A DNA stretch of 64,000 nt, taken from positions 62,001 through 126,000 of the forward strand of contig JANPBU010000051.1 of NCBI GenBank assembly GCA_031430595.1, read 5' to 3'. This document shows, piece by piece, positions 1 through 7,461 of the stretch. Numbering within the stretch: position 1 is the stretch's first letter; each line of letters opens with the position of its first letter. A model generated the notes under the pieces. That model saw only the letters and a list, made by a program, of their open reading frames with translations, ran no database searches and had not been told where the DNA came from. Source of the stretch: JANNBN01 sp031430595. GTDB lineage: Bacteria > Actinomycetota > Acidimicrobiia > Acidimicrobiales > JANYDT01. A program made the translations under genes and the position numbers.

Positions 1-118
1 GTCGATCTCCCAGGGTTGATTCAAGTTCATCATCATCTCCATGAAGAATATTCGTTAGACAGATTAATGCAGGAATGCGAGGATCTTTTTAACATTCAAC
101 ACGAAAGGACATTAACTC

Positions 119-211
119 ATGGCCGTACTTGTCACAACGTTTGTGTTCGTCCTACTTAACGTGGCCGTCGCACGATACGGAACCGATTCACGCTCACCCG
201 GAGACTGGTAG
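119..211 (+). CDS. 30-residue membrane micropeptide (first of micro-ORF pair)
   Basis: This very short gene encodes a hydrophobic N-terminal half (residues 2-17) followed by ARYGTDSR and a polar tail ending in DW. An AAAGGA motif at 104-109 is correctly spaced from the ATG. The next gene starts four bases after the stop, and its GGAG lies inside this gene. From memory, a short membrane segment followed by an (R)(W/Y)G-DSR motif is common in small actinobacterial ORFs that precede another small gene; that is familiarity, not a search. The function is unknown. Confidence 0.45.
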   Translation: MAVLVTTFVFVLLNVAVARYGTDSRSPGDW

Positions 212-214
212 CAA

Positions 215-460
215 ATGCACACAGACTTTATGCACCCAGATGATGCTCTCAGACTTGCGCATCAACGCATCGAAGCGTTCCACGTCACTGCACGCAATGA
301 AGAATTGGCTCGAAGTGTTTCCCCAAGCCAGTTACGCCGACTGACCCAACTCGTACGATTCCTGCGCTCGTTACATCGGTCGCCGCACCAATCACCGCAT
401 CGACTGACCGCCTCCGTGAACACGGATTCGCTCACCTGTGACGTACCCTGCATCGGTTGA
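215..460 (+). CDS. 81-residue small protein (second of micro-ORF pair)
   Basis: The N-terminal half is an amphipathic, basic and helical-looking stretch beginning MHTDFMHPDDALRLAHQRIE. It resembles the small MHP...LA..R..ELAR proteins common in actinobacteria, which is recognition by eye only. A GGAG near 200 sets the start. The last 23 codons overlap the 3' end of the convergent SDR gene, so the C-terminus is less certain than the N-terminus and the annotated length could be an accident of readthrough. No enzymatic motif or known domain is visible. Confidence 0.4.
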   Translation: MHTDFMHPDDALRLAHQRIEAFHVTARNEELARSVSPSQLRRLTQLVRFLRSLHRSPHQSPHRLTASVNTDSLTCDVPCIG

Positions 461-1174
461 ACAAAGGAACGCAACAACTCGTGCCACGTCTTCGGGCTCG
501 CATACCCGCCCAAAAGGAAACGAAGCATCAAGTTCGTGGATGTCACTCACACCTGCCACGGCCTTCGCAAGTCGTCGGCCCATATCGCTCACGACAAGAC
601 CGGGGGCAACAACATTCACGTGTATGCCATTCGCAACTTCTTCTTTTGCGAGCGTAAACGCTAACGACTCCATCGCGGCCTTACCCATATTGTACGGGGC
701 CCCGAAGGCAGCATGCGCGTCGGTAGCAACGCTCGACACCATCACAATGTCTGCCCGACCCACCGTTGACACCCGTTCTCGCATAGAGGGAAGAACCAGC
801 CGACACAAGTGATGGGGCCCAATCGCATGCACGCGTAGTAGATGCTCTACCTCGTCAGGTCGAGACTGAGAAACGCTTCGCCCTCGTGACGCGACACCGG
901 CGTTGTTGACCAAAAGATCAACGGCGCCAAAGTCTGCCGTGACACTTTCAAGCATCGCCTCGATCGCTTCCGGGTCGCCCACATCGGCACCGTATGCCCG
1001 AGCGACTCCACCGTTCGACGTGATGAAATCAACTGAATCGGCTGCGCTTTCGGCGTCTTTAGCGTAGTTCACCGCAACCGCTGCACCCCGTTCAGCGAGC
1101 AAAACCGATATGCCCCGCCCAATACCTCGACCACCACCGGTCACCAACGCAGTTCGTCCGTTGAAGTTACTCAT
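392..1174 (-). CDS. SDR family NAD(P)-dependent oxidoreductase
   Basis: This is a classical short-chain dehydrogenase/reductase of the usual length (260 residues). Visible are the nucleotide-binding TGGGRGIG (12-19), NNAG (90-93), a serine near 147-148 and the YNMGK catalytic pair Y161/K165. The C-terminal GYVTGERIRVHGGG is the usual FabG-like ending. It is the second gene of a two-gene unit, starting 15 bp after the stop of a hot-dog-fold gene, which suggests joint action on an acyl-CoA or hydroxy/oxo-acyl substrate. The substrate is not predictable from the sequence. The 3' end overlaps a convergent small ORF. Confidence 0.92.
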   Translation of the reverse strand: MSNFNGRTALVTGGGRGIGRGISVLLAERGAAVAVNYAKDAESAADSVDFITSNGGVARAYGADVGDPEAIEAMLESVTADFGAVDLLVNNAGVASRGRSVSQSRPDEVEHLLRVHAIGPHHLCRLVLPSMRERVSTVGRADIVMVSSVATDAHAAFGAPYNMGKAAMESLAFTLAKEEVANGIHVNVVAPGLVVSDMGRRLAKAVAGVSDIHELDASFPFGRVCEPEDVARVVAFLCSTDAGYVTGERIRVHGGGQSMR

Positions 1175-1189
1175 GTTGGTACCGTACCC

Positions 1190-2092
1190 TTAACCTACGT
1201 AAGAGGAAGTGAACACGCCTGAATGCAACAACACCTCGGCGACCGCAAGATCGCCATCTTGGAGTGTGGTCCGGGTCCAATACGACTCGGTTCGTTTACT
1301 AGAACTGCGCGCCAGGATCTCGCGTTCGAGTCGATATGGCCGGCCTACAAAAACTGGGCCGTTGAGCAGTCGCACCTCGAGGTCAATGAAGAGACCAACG
1401 GATGGCTGGCGCACCTTAAAGTTCGACCGAGCCGAAGATGATCCGGTAAGCACACTGAGCATTTCGATAGGAACTATCTCGCCACCCCACGGAGTCGCCG
1501 CACCGGGTTGGAAGTACGCAATTTCTTCAGTGATCAATTGAAGTTTCTCCCTCAGACTGAACGGGTACAACTCACCCATATGATCATCGAACCCCATAGC
1601 AACAACATCATCATCTGCTCCTCGCTGGCCAACACGTAATTGATCGATGACTCGAAGCTCGACCGGTGGGCGTTCAATCGCTGCCGCCAAACGCTTCGCA
1701 AGTTCTGTCTCACTGTGATGCGGCCCGATCGACGCAGTACCCGTAAGCACGGGGGTTCCATCGGCCTTATAAGCATCGATTCGGCCAATGGTGTCACCAA
1801 CGTGATCACAACATAGGTGGGCCTGAACTTGTTCACCTTCGATCACCATATTGAGAAAGTGCGAGCTAATACAACCGTTGGTAAACCATTTGTCGCCCCA
1901 GATTGCTGCAGCGAGCGGCTCGAACTGAGAAAAGTGGGTCGGTCCTTCGATCGGAGCACCGGCCAATCCGATTGCAGCAGCCGACTCGGCATCGTGCACA
2001 CTTTTGTGGCCACCGTATGACTGGTTGGCCAACATTTGAGCCGGTGCTCGAAACGGCCCGGAAATCGTGATGGGGGTCTGAGCCAAGATCAT
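1190..2092 (-). CDS. MaoC/hot-dog-fold-like protein, probable acyl dehydratase or thioesterase relative
   Basis: The 300-residue protein looks like a double hot-dog. An N-terminal part contains IEGPTHFSQF (48-57) and a following helix-like segment with SSHFLNMVIEGEQVQAHL, which resemble the FAS1/MaoC dehydratase pattern. A second half carries another strand-rich module. I do not see a clear catalytic Asp/His pair in the standard MaoC spacing, so the activity is open. It is first in a minus-strand pair with an SDR 15 bp downstream, which suits an enoyl/hydroxyacyl step. The ATG is 34 bp from the divergent propeller gene. Confidence 0.55.
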   Translation of the reverse strand: MILAQTPITISGPFRAPAQMLANQSYGGHKSVHDAESAAAIGLAGAPIEGPTHFSQFEPLAAAIWGDKWFTNGCISSHFLNMVIEGEQVQAHLCCDHVGDTIGRIDAYKADGTPVLTGTASIGPHHSETELAKRLAAAIERPPVELRVIDQLRVGQRGADDDVVAMGFDDHMGELYPFSLREKLQLITEEIAYFQPGAATPWGGEIVPIEMLSVLTGSSSARSNFKVRQPSVGLFIDLEVRLLNGPVFVGRPYRLEREILARSSSKRTESYWTRTTLQDGDLAVAEVLLHSGVFTSSYVG

Positions 2093-2126
2093 CGCGACAC
2101 GATAGGTTTATTTTCGGAGGAACACG

Positions 2127-3251
2127 ATGCCAACACCTACGAAACCCACTTTGCTCGTCGGAACCAGAAAGGGTGTTTTTGTGATTCGGGGTGACGAACA
2201 CCGAGCGACATGGACGACCAGCGAACCTATGTTCCTCGGCCACATCGCACAACACGTGGTTCTCGATCCGAGAAACCACCGCCGCTTGTTGCTTGCGGTC
2301 AGCACGGGCCACCTGGGACCAACCGTGTTTCGATCAGACGATCTTGGCGAGACGTGGACCGAAGCCAGTCAGCCGCCAGCATTCCACACCGGCGAACCCC
2401 TATTACGAAGTGTGAAAGCGGTGTTTTGGCTGACGCCAGGACACGCCTCTGAACCAGACGTCTGGTACGCAGGCTGCTCACCTCAGGGGTTGTTTCGTAG
2501 CGAAAATGGGGGTGATTCGTGGGCCCCGGTTGATGGCTGGAACGATCATCCGATGTGGTCGACGTGGGCAGAGTGGCCAGAACAGAACACCCCCGACGGT
2601 TCGATGTTGCATTCAATCATTATTGATCCTCGAGATCGTAAGCACATGTACATTGGGCTCTCGTCAGGTGGGGTGTTCGAAACGACTGATGCGGGCGTAG
2701 ATTGGAGGCCTCTCAACGCCGGTTGCGAAACCCCATTTCCGTCGCAGGACGCCGAATTTGGGCACGACCCGCACTGCGTGCGAATGCACCCCCTGCAACC
2801 AGATCGGCTCTACCAACAAAATCATTGCGGCATCTACAAGATGGAACGGGGCACATCGAGGTGGGAGCGAATCGGGAATAACATGCCAGTTGCGATCGGT
2901 GACATTGGTTTCCCAATCGAGTTGCACCCACGCGACCCAAATACGGCATGGGTGTTCCCCATGGATGGAACCGATGTTTGGCCCCGCACAAGCCCCGGTG
3001 GTCGGCCAGCTGCTTACGTCACGCGTGATGCCGGCCAGACATGGGCTCGCGGTGACACGGGCCTTCCGTCAACCGCCTGGTTTACCGTGAAACGCCAGGC
3101 CATGACTGTCGACCGGTACGATACGGTCGGTGTGTATTTCGGAACGACGAGCGGCGAAGTTTGGGGAAGTTCCGATGAAGGTTCCTCGTGGCGTTGCATC
3201 GCGGCACATCTCCCTGAAATTTACTCTGTCGAATACGCGGACCCGGCTTAA
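2127..3251 (+). CDS. Asp-box (BNR/sialidase-like) beta-propeller protein
   Basis: The 374-residue protein has recurrent Asp-box motifs of the S-x-D-x-G-x-(T/S)-W kind: FRSDDLGETW (about 69-78), FRSENGGDSW, FETTDAGVDW, YVTRDAGQTW and WGSSDEGSSW. This spacing indicates a six- or seven-bladed propeller as in BNR/Vps10-type proteins. There is no signal peptide, so it is likely cytoplasmic, and no sialidase arginine triad is evident. A strong GGAGGAA lies eight bases before the ATG. The stop overlaps the start of the MoaD/ThiS gene (TAATG), implying translational coupling. I recall such propellers often neighbouring MoaD-like genes, but the joint role is unknown. Confidence 0.85.
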   Translation: MPTPTKPTLLVGTRKGVFVIRGDEHRATWTTSEPMFLGHIAQHVVLDPRNHRRLLLAVSTGHLGPTVFRSDDLGETWTEASQPPAFHTGEPLLRSVKAVFWLTPGHASEPDVWYAGCSPQGLFRSENGGDSWAPVDGWNDHPMWSTWAEWPEQNTPDGSMLHSIIIDPRDRKHMYIGLSSGGVFETTDAGVDWRPLNAGCETPFPSQDAEFGHDPHCVRMHPLQPDRLYQQNHCGIYKMERGTSRWERIGNNMPVAIGDIGFPIELHPRDPNTAWVFPMDGTDVWPRTSPGGRPAAYVTRDAGQTWARGDTGLPSTAWFTVKRQAMTVDRYDTVGVYFGTTSGEVWGSSDEGSSWRCIAAHLPEIYSVEYADPA

Positions 3252-3511
3252 TGCACGTTCGCATACCATCTGCACTTCGATCGTATACAGGCGAAGCAAA
3301 GAGCGCTCAGGCGATCGGCGCAACCATTAATGAGGTGTTGGACGACCTTGACCGGCAGTACCCGGGGATGCGGTTTCGAGTGGTCGACGAGCAAGGTCAG
3401 CTGCGACAGCACATGCGAATTTTCGTGAACGATGAAGTGGTTCGTGACCTCTCGTCAAGCGTCGGTGAAGGTGACGACCTCACGCTCATGCAAGGCCTCT
3501 CCGGCGGTTAG
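3251..3511 (+). CDS. MoaD/ThiS family sulfur-carrier-like protein
   Basis: The 86-residue ubiquitin-like protein ends in the diagnostic di-glycine (LSGG), the residue pair adenylated and thiocarboxylated in MoaD, ThiS and related carriers. The hydrophobic pattern IPSALRSYTG...MRIFVNDE...LMQGLSGG follows the MoaD family. It is translationally coupled to the propeller gene by a one-base overlap. No MoaE, ThiG or E1-like gene is nearby, so whether it serves molybdopterin, thiazole or another sulfur pathway cannot be said. Confidence 0.85.
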   Translation: MHVRIPSALRSYTGEAKSAQAIGATINEVLDDLDRQYPGMRFRVVDEQGQLRQHMRIFVNDEVVRDLSSSVGEGDDLTLMQGLSGG

Positions 3512-3530
3512 GGTATTGGTTCGCAGCCGT

Positions 3531-3585
3531 TAGTTCTTTCGCGTCAGCCCTGACTGATGCGAGGTACCAATTTTGGGTTCGCCTC
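3531..3585 (+). repeat. Left palindrome-bearing repeat of AbiEi/DUF559 unit 1
   Basis: The segment TTCTTTCGCGTCAG... contains the imperfect hairpin GCGTCAG-6-CTGATGC (3541-3560), followed by GGTACCAATTTTGGGTTCGCC. The same order of elements recurs before the intact gene at 8871-8915 and after it at 9849-9895. The leader that follows (GACTTTGAGGTGAACAATGACGC) is also nearly identical to that of the intact copy. Confidence 0.6.
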
Positions 3586-3615
3586 GACATAGTCCTACTG
3601 ACTTTGAGGTGAACA

Positions 3616-4174
3616 ATGACGCAGAAGCTTCCGCTCGATCGACTCATCGGTGAGCTTGCGCGCCGCTACGACGGTCTTATACCGACGAGAGACTTGTATG
3701 ACGCAGGGCATTGCTGCGAAGCGGTTGGTAATCGGGCCAGGGTCAACAGCCTTGCTTGGATTACCCCCGGGGTAAGGTCGCTCGGAAGTATCGAACTAAC
3801 CCCTCTCAGACGAGCGATGGCTGCGGCACTTGTTTTGCCTGACTCTTGGATTTCGCATACTTCGGCGCTTGCTGTTTATGGGCGAACTCATGACGAAGCA
3901 GGTCGGTATCGAGGTAAGGCGAAAACTGGCCAGACAGTTGAATGACCGTGTGAATGGACAGGAAATCGTCCGCAGCTTTTTAGAACAAGACCTCAGTGTT
4001 GCTCTGAAACGATCCGCCCTGCCTGCTCCGGTCCGATTGGGGGCGAACGATGATTCGCGACCGTGGTCTCGCTGCGATCGGGTGGACAATCCTGCCCGTT
4101 GTTGTGGCGGACACCCGCGACCCAAGTTCCCTTCTCGCGGATCTCAGTCAATTGTTCTTTCGCGTCAGGTCTAG
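3616..4174 (+). pseudogene. Decayed copy of AbiEi/DUF559 nuclease-like gene
   Basis: The first 87 codons read as a close relative of the intact gene at 8953-9873 (SWISHTSALAVYG versus SWVSHTSALAVFG). About 70 codons are then missing, so the sequence jumps to HDEAGRYRG. A frameshift gives a stop at 3945, while homology continues in another frame as NGQEIVRSFLEQDLS. A further deletion near 4035 removes the strand with the catalytic Asp/Glu. The end (RDRGLAAIGWTILPVVVADTRDP) is again recognisable in a third frame. The last stop, TAG at 4172-4174, lies in the loop of a strong palindrome. It cannot make a functional nuclease. Confidence 0.88.
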
Positions 4175-4191
4175 CTGACGCGAAAGAACAA
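4152..4191. terminator. Perfect 17-bp palindrome, bidirectional terminator and right repeat of unit 1
   Basis: The arms TTGTTCTTTCGCGTCAG and its exact complement flank the 6-base loop GTCTAG. Short A/T runs lie on both sides, giving a plausible bidirectional terminator between convergent genes. The loop CTAG supplies a TAG stop to both the pseudogene (+) and the histidine kinase gene (-). The left arm equals the repeat seen beyond the intact nuclease gene at 9851-9863. Confidence 0.8.
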
Positions 4192-5676
4192 ATTTTGCTG
4201 CAAGCGGGTCGCTGAGAGCGGTAGGCAGATTCGAACGGCTATGCCCGGCCCACCGTCAAGAGGGTCAACAAAGGTCACGTCGCCACCATGGTCCCTTGCG
4301 ATCACCCGAGCAATCGACAAGCCCAAACCAGCACCACCAGAGTTACGAGTTCTTGCTGCGTCAAGGCGAGTGAAGCGATCAAACACTCGCAGTCGATCAG
4401 CTGCCTCTAACCCCGGACCACGATCTCGAACCTCAATAACGAGACCCTGTTCGATACCAACAGCGCCGACCGTAACGTCAATTGTCTTTCCGTCAGGCGC
4501 GTGAACCATTGCGTTATCAACAACGTTGATCAGCAGTTGGCGAAGGGAAGCCTGATCACCCAACACCACAGGGCTCACGACTTTCGCGCTGCCATCAGTC
4601 GCCCTCTCGAACACCAACTCGATATTTCGTTGAAGCGCGAGGGGCTGTAAGTCAGTCATAACCTCACCTACGAGTTGTTCGATATGTATCGGCTCCCAGT
4701 TTGATCGCCGGGCTTGATGGTCGGAACTATTCAAAGTGAGCAAATCTTCTACCAACTTCAGCAAACGATTCATCTCGGTATCAAGCGACATGAGAAATCG
4801 TTGACGCACCTCGGGGCGGGCGCCAGCTTCGGAACGAAGAATCTCGACAGCCCCGCGCATAGCAGTGAGTGGGGTTCGAAGTTCATGGCTGGCATCACCA
4901 ACAAACGCTGAACGGGCGCGGAGTTCAGATTTTACGGCACTACGCAGCACATCAAACGATTTCGTCAGCTCTCCGAGTTCATCGGCTGATCGAGCAGGTG
5001 GAAGCGGAGCATCGAAGTTTCCGGCACTGAGTTGATTTGCCGCAACAGTAAGCTCACGTATTGGTTTGGCAATCGACCGGGCTCTCCAAACACCAATGAG
5101 CGATGCCAGAACCGCCGAGGCAATCAGTGCAATCAACACCTGCCGACGCACGTCATCAAGAACCGCCTGTACGTTAGCCAGCGTTCCTGACGCTTGTACT
5201 GCGGCAACTACTTTGCCATTGCGGCGAATGGGTACAACAGCAACAACTGCCTTTTGGGAGGTGGTCGTAGCCTCTCGACCGGCAAGTGCCAATTTCACTG
5301 GTGCCGTGAGGGTCGACCGATCGGCAGAGGCAGTAAAGATCAAAATGTTGCTCGGAACCAACGCCTGCAGATTTTGTTGTGCTGACGGGTCGACCTGACC
5401 TACCGAATAATCTGATGGTGCGTTTTGCTGATTGCGTGCGATGTTTGAGGCTGCCGGAAGATTCCCCTCGGTTAAGGTGAACTGACCATTTCCGCTGTCG
5501 ACGCATACGTCATCGCACGACCGAGCAACGACCCGGGCCTGTACCAAAATCGATTGGCGTTCAGCGTCAACAAAGTACTTTTTGGTAAGCCCGAGAATGC
5601 CAATTCCCGCAACCGTAGTCATGGCGACTATCAAGGCAACGTAGGTAACCACGAGCCGTAACGCGAGCGACTTCAT
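4171..5676 (-). CDS. Sensor histidine kinase (HAMP-HisKA-HATPase)
   Basis: Membrane kinase of a two-component system, 501 residues. TM1 is about 7-30, an extracytoplasmic domain spans about 31-178, and TM2 is about 180-198. These are followed by HAMP, the HisKA H-box SHELRTPLT with H264, the N-box NVVDNAMVHA, and DRGPGL and GGAGLGLSIA in the ATPase domain. Its ATG overlaps the stop of the response-regulator gene by four bases, so the two are co-translated. The last residues, NLFFRVS and the stop, are encoded by the inverted copy of the palindromic repeat, so the natural C-terminus may have been changed when the neighbouring unit arrived. The signal is unknown. Confidence 0.95.
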   Translation of the reverse strand: MKSLALRLVVTYVALIVAMTTVAGIGILGLTKKYFVDAERQSILVQARVVARSCDDVCVDSGNGQFTLTEGNLPAASNIARNQQNAPSDYSVGQVDPSAQQNLQALVPSNILIFTASADRSTLTAPVKLALAGREATTTSQKAVVAVVPIRRNGKVVAAVQASGTLANVQAVLDDVRRQVLIALIASAVLASLIGVWRARSIAKPIRELTVAANQLSAGNFDAPLPPARSADELGELTKSFDVLRSAVKSELRARSAFVGDASHELRTPLTAMRGAVEILRSEAGARPEVRQRFLMSLDTEMNRLLKLVEDLLTLNSSDHQARRSNWEPIHIEQLVGEVMTDLQPLALQRNIELVFERATDGSAKVVSPVVLGDQASLRQLLINVVDNAMVHAPDGKTIDVTVGAVGIEQGLVIEVRDRGPGLEAADRLRVFDRFTRLDAARTRNSGGAGLGLSIARVIARDHGGDVTFVDPLDGGPGIAVRICLPLSATRLQQNLFFRVS

Positions 5677-6389
5677 GGTTCAGCGTCAAGCAGTGCTGGT
5701 TGCAGCAGGTAACCCCGGTCGCGGCGACTCTCGATGAGGTCAGCGGGCGCCCCGGCATCGCGTAGTTTGCTACGAAGCCTCTTCACCATTGAGTCAACGG
5801 TACGAACGTCTTCGTTATACGACTGTCCCCAGACCTCAGTTAAAAGTTGGCCTCGCGGAAACACAATTCCGGGTCGGCGAAACAACACAGCTAACAGATC
5901 GAACTGAATTCGGGTGAGTTCGATCACAATGTCGTTCCAGGTGGCAATGAACGTCTCAAAGTCAAGGTGCAACAAGCCGTGAACAAGTGAGTTCGACGCT
6001 GCTGCAGTTTCACCCACGGCCGAGGCAGTGGGCTGAAATTCACGACGACTTCGTCGCAACACTGTTTGTATGCGCGCAGTGAGTTCCCCTAGGCTAAACG
6101 GTTTGACTACATAGTCATCGGCAAACAATTCAAGCCCGGCGATTCGCTCGGTGTCAGAACCCTTTGCGCTAACGATGACGATAGGAACATCACTCACCGA
6201 ACGAACCTGTCGACATACTTCTAACCCATCAAGACCCGGCAACATAACGTCAAGCAAGATCAGGTCGATTGGTTCAGTGAGTGCCATACGAAGCGCGGTG
6301 GGGCCATCGGTTGCTACCGAGGTCCGGAAGCCAGCTTCGTCTAGTGCAAACGTCAGCACGTCGACGATGCCCGGCTCATCGTCAACCAC
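5673..6389 (-). CDS. OmpR/PhoB-type response regulator
   Basis: Receiver domain (residues 1-115) with the acidic pair DD (3-4), phosphoacceptor D47 in LILLDVML and the conserved lysine in VSAKG, followed by a winged-helix DNA-binding domain (about 135-235) with VWGQSYNEDVRTVDSMVKRLR. It pairs with the downstream kinase (ATGA overlap). The start is awkward: GTG at 6389 begins inside the first beta strand (normally ILVVDDE). Upstream to the in-frame stop there are only HIL-type codons and no ATG, GTG or TTG, so initiation at ATT or ATC is possible. Confidence 0.94.
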   Translation of the reverse strand: MVDDEPGIVDVLTFALDEAGFRTSVATDGPTALRMALTEPIDLILLDVMLPGLDGLEVCRQVRSVSDVPIVIVSAKGSDTERIAGLELFADDYVVKPFSLGELTARIQTVLRRSRREFQPTASAVGETAAASNSLVHGLLHLDFETFIATWNDIVIELTRIQFDLLAVLFRRPGIVFPRGQLLTEVWGQSYNEDVRTVDSMVKRLRSKLRDAGAPADLIESRRDRGYLLQPALLDAEP

Positions 6390-6468
6390 GAGAATATGAG
6401 CGTTTTCGATGCGATCATTCTCGCGTCAATCTGGTGAGGGTGTGACCGCCCAATGCATCTCAACGCGC

Positions 6469-7362
6469 TCAGTTCATCTCGAAGGTCGCCGAAACCGATG
6501 CAGAGATACTGATGAGACCGCCACCGAATTGATCTTCCATCGAACCATCCCCGGCGTTGGCTGGGCCCGATGGCGTTTCACTTGAACGATTGTCACGTAC
6601 AGAGTTTTGCTGGGTTGGTGCCCAGTACCCGAAGGTTCCTTCGCTGATTGAAATCACCTTCCCGACCGTCGCATCAACACCTTCGGTGAGGTCTCTAGCC
6701 TTATCTTTGGCAGCTTTGACAGCATCTTTTCGAGCCAGATCCCGGAGTTCTCGCAGGCGGCTCGTTTTGAATTCGACCCGGCCCGTGGTGGCACCGGCGG
6801 CGAACGACTTTTGAAGAACCAGACTGACATTTTTGAGGTCCTTTATCTCTATGTGCACTTCGGTTTGCACGATGTATTCGATGATGCGCACGTCATCGAC
6901 GATTCGCTCATCTTCCGAGATATCCAGGCCCGAAGGGTTGATCTGCTTCGGGTCAACCCCTGCCGTGCGCACCGCTGCGATCACCGCCCGTTGGGTCTCG
7001 TCATTCGTGCGTTGCGAATCGGCCGGGCTGGCAGTCCGGGTTTTGACTACCAGGGTGATGCTCGCAAGATCGGGGGCAACTCGACGTACTGCACTGCCTT
7101 CGGTCGAAATACTGCGTGACGAATAGCTTGATGGGGTGGGGCTCGCCGGCGACACATTCGATTCGTCGACGTCTCGAAGCACTGCCGCTTCCTTCGAACC
7201 GCTGTTCGATAACTGACGTGAGAGGGCGAGAGTCGCCAACAATAGGGCGGCGACCACACCAATTAGCAAAACGACCAATAGGGTGCCGATCGGGACGGTC
7301 AAACTCGTTGATGCGTGCGAGGTGTGTGACGCAGGTTGGCTCGTGGAATGGGAATCTGACAT
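6469..7362 (-). CDS. SIMPL (DUF541) domain protein, membrane-anchored
   Basis: The start is the ATG at 7362, six bases after AGGAG; a longer in-frame extension upstream has no ribosome site. A Ser/Thr/His-rich N-terminal tail (1-22) precedes one transmembrane helix (about 23-50), then a SIMPL domain that begins VRRVAPDLASITLVVKTRT and contains VGKVISISEG. SIMPL proteins (BP26/OMP28 type) are envelope proteins of poorly defined role. It lies upstream of the two-component genes on the same strand and is divergent from the MFS gene. Confidence 0.87.
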   Translation of the reverse strand: MSDSHSTSQPASHTSHASTSLTVPIGTLLVVLLIGVVAALLLATLALSRQLSNSGSKEAAVLRDVDESNVSPASPTPSSYSSRSISTEGSAVRRVAPDLASITLVVKTRTASPADSQRTNDETQRAVIAAVRTAGVDPKQINPSGLDISEDERIVDDVRIIEYIVQTEVHIEIKDLKNVSLVLQKSFAAGATTGRVEFKTSRLRELRDLARKDAVKAAKDKARDLTEGVDATVGKVISISEGTFGYWAPTQQNSVRDNRSSETPSGPANAGDGSMEDQFGGGLISISASVSATFEMN

Positions 7363-7461
7363 GTTTGCTCCTGAGGTGTGGACTACACAAAGAGCTTGAT
7401 CTGGGTTTGTGTCACAACGATGGCGCTGGCAAGGCACCCCGACGGCGCTATCGTGGCTGTG

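Noticed and set aside
1..159. Open frame from the window edge to a TAA at 157, possibly the 3' end of an upstream gene (contains HHHLHEEYSLDRLMQECE).
   Set aside because: It is AT-rich, gives no convincing family match (a cation-efflux C-terminus was considered) and overlaps the better supported 30-residue ORF in another frame.
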